Of a stretch of 26,995 nt of DNA, positions 26,597 through 26,995 are shown in pieces. The translations under genes were made by a program, and so were the position numbers. The notes under the pieces are model-generated. The model saw only the letters and a program-made list of their open reading frames with translations. It did not search any database and was not told the origin of the DNA. The first letter of the stretch is position 1. Each line of letters begins with the position of its first letter. The DNA comes from Chara braunii (Eukaryota > Streptophyta > Charophyceae > Charales > Characeae), in NCBI GenBank assembly GCA_003427395.1, contig BFEA01000059.1:3496261-3523255 (forward strand). The letters run 5' to 3'.

Positions 26597-26995
26597 ATAA
26601 ACCCGAACGGTTGAGCCCGACTGTGAGCCTGAACACTAAGCATCAGAGGTAAGTATGGAGATGAAGGTGGCCATGACTAGTAGAACGAGCGTCTCGATGA
26701 GACTGCATACGACAATCACAAAAAATACTATAATAACGAGGCGCAAAAACGAGCTTGCCGAGCTCGATGAGCCCGACGAACATCGTTTGGCTCCCGGATG
26801 AAGATGGCCATTGCTGCGGGTATGACGACCCCGATCAACCCCACAGCGGGACGAGGATGATGACCTCAGTTTCTACTCCTTGCCTTTGCAGGGTATGCAT
26901 GAATCTTTCAGTAACACATGGGGAGATTCACTGTTACTTCAACGCTTCTTCTGATACTTCCTCCGTGCGATATCACCAGGTAAGTACACTATAAC

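Larger units (their letters stand above)
25255..26995. repeat. Module E copy 3, cut by window end
   Basis: Near-identical to 12838-14578 at constant offset. It repeats the short ORF, the Gln/Asn/Ser-rich frame (open from about 25839 to 26105, with an upstream stop), the 102-codon ORF and both splice donors. No further element is seen. The right end lies outside the window. Confidence 0.75.

Overview
The window is eukaryotic nuclear DNA made almost entirely of repeats. The evidence is a U6 snRNA-derived pseudogene joined to tRNA-like units with Pol III A/B boxes, A-rich tracts, a long (CT)n microsatellite, and several AG|GTAAGT-type splice donors, two of them conserved between copies. A type III hammerhead ribozyme sits near the left end; this architecture is best known from plant retrozymes and viroids, but I cannot name the lineage. 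No recognisable conserved protein gene is present. All open frames are short, lack a known domain, and mostly cross repeats. || Layout: 1-757 carries the ribozyme, GC-rich inverted repeats and a ~200-bp dimeric AT-rich repeat. From 760 on the DNA is built from modules reused in different orders. A is a hairpin-rich leader with a TATA-like box (760, 4527, 5510, 21488). B is an AT-rich spacer (1703, 6071, 22433). Alpha is an array of GGCAGC hairpins (2333, 6860, 23056). Next comes a second hairpin array, type beta (2927, 23651) or type gamma (7780). D is a short hairpin linker (4443, 8724, 25167). E is a long pyrimidine- or CAG-rich, splice-signal-bearing segment (8791, 12838, 25255). F is a SINE-like, A-rich segment (11561, 16412). 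Positions 760-4526 and 21488-25249 are near-identical copies of A-B-alpha-beta-D. In the first copy D is followed by a new A; in the second it is followed by E, so modules recombine at D. Positions 18136-21487 appear single-copy here. || The main discovery candidate is the pair of arrays beta and gamma. Each hairpin has its own outer stem, different from its neighbours yet self-complementary, around a shared core. The core is CCCTAACCCTAGGGTA in beta (inner stem CCCTA/TAGGG, loop ACCC) and CATTCACAGTAGAAACAAT, or a close variant, in gamma. The last eight beta hairpins and the eight gamma hairpins are collinear, with related spacers and several matching outer stems in the same order, although the core differs throughout. 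Either the core was replaced array-wide or two hairpin elements separately colonised the same sites. Covarying stems also occur in modules A, D, E, F and alpha. This points to selection on folded nucleic acid or to a mechanism that generates hairpins, not to protein coding. No function is claimed.
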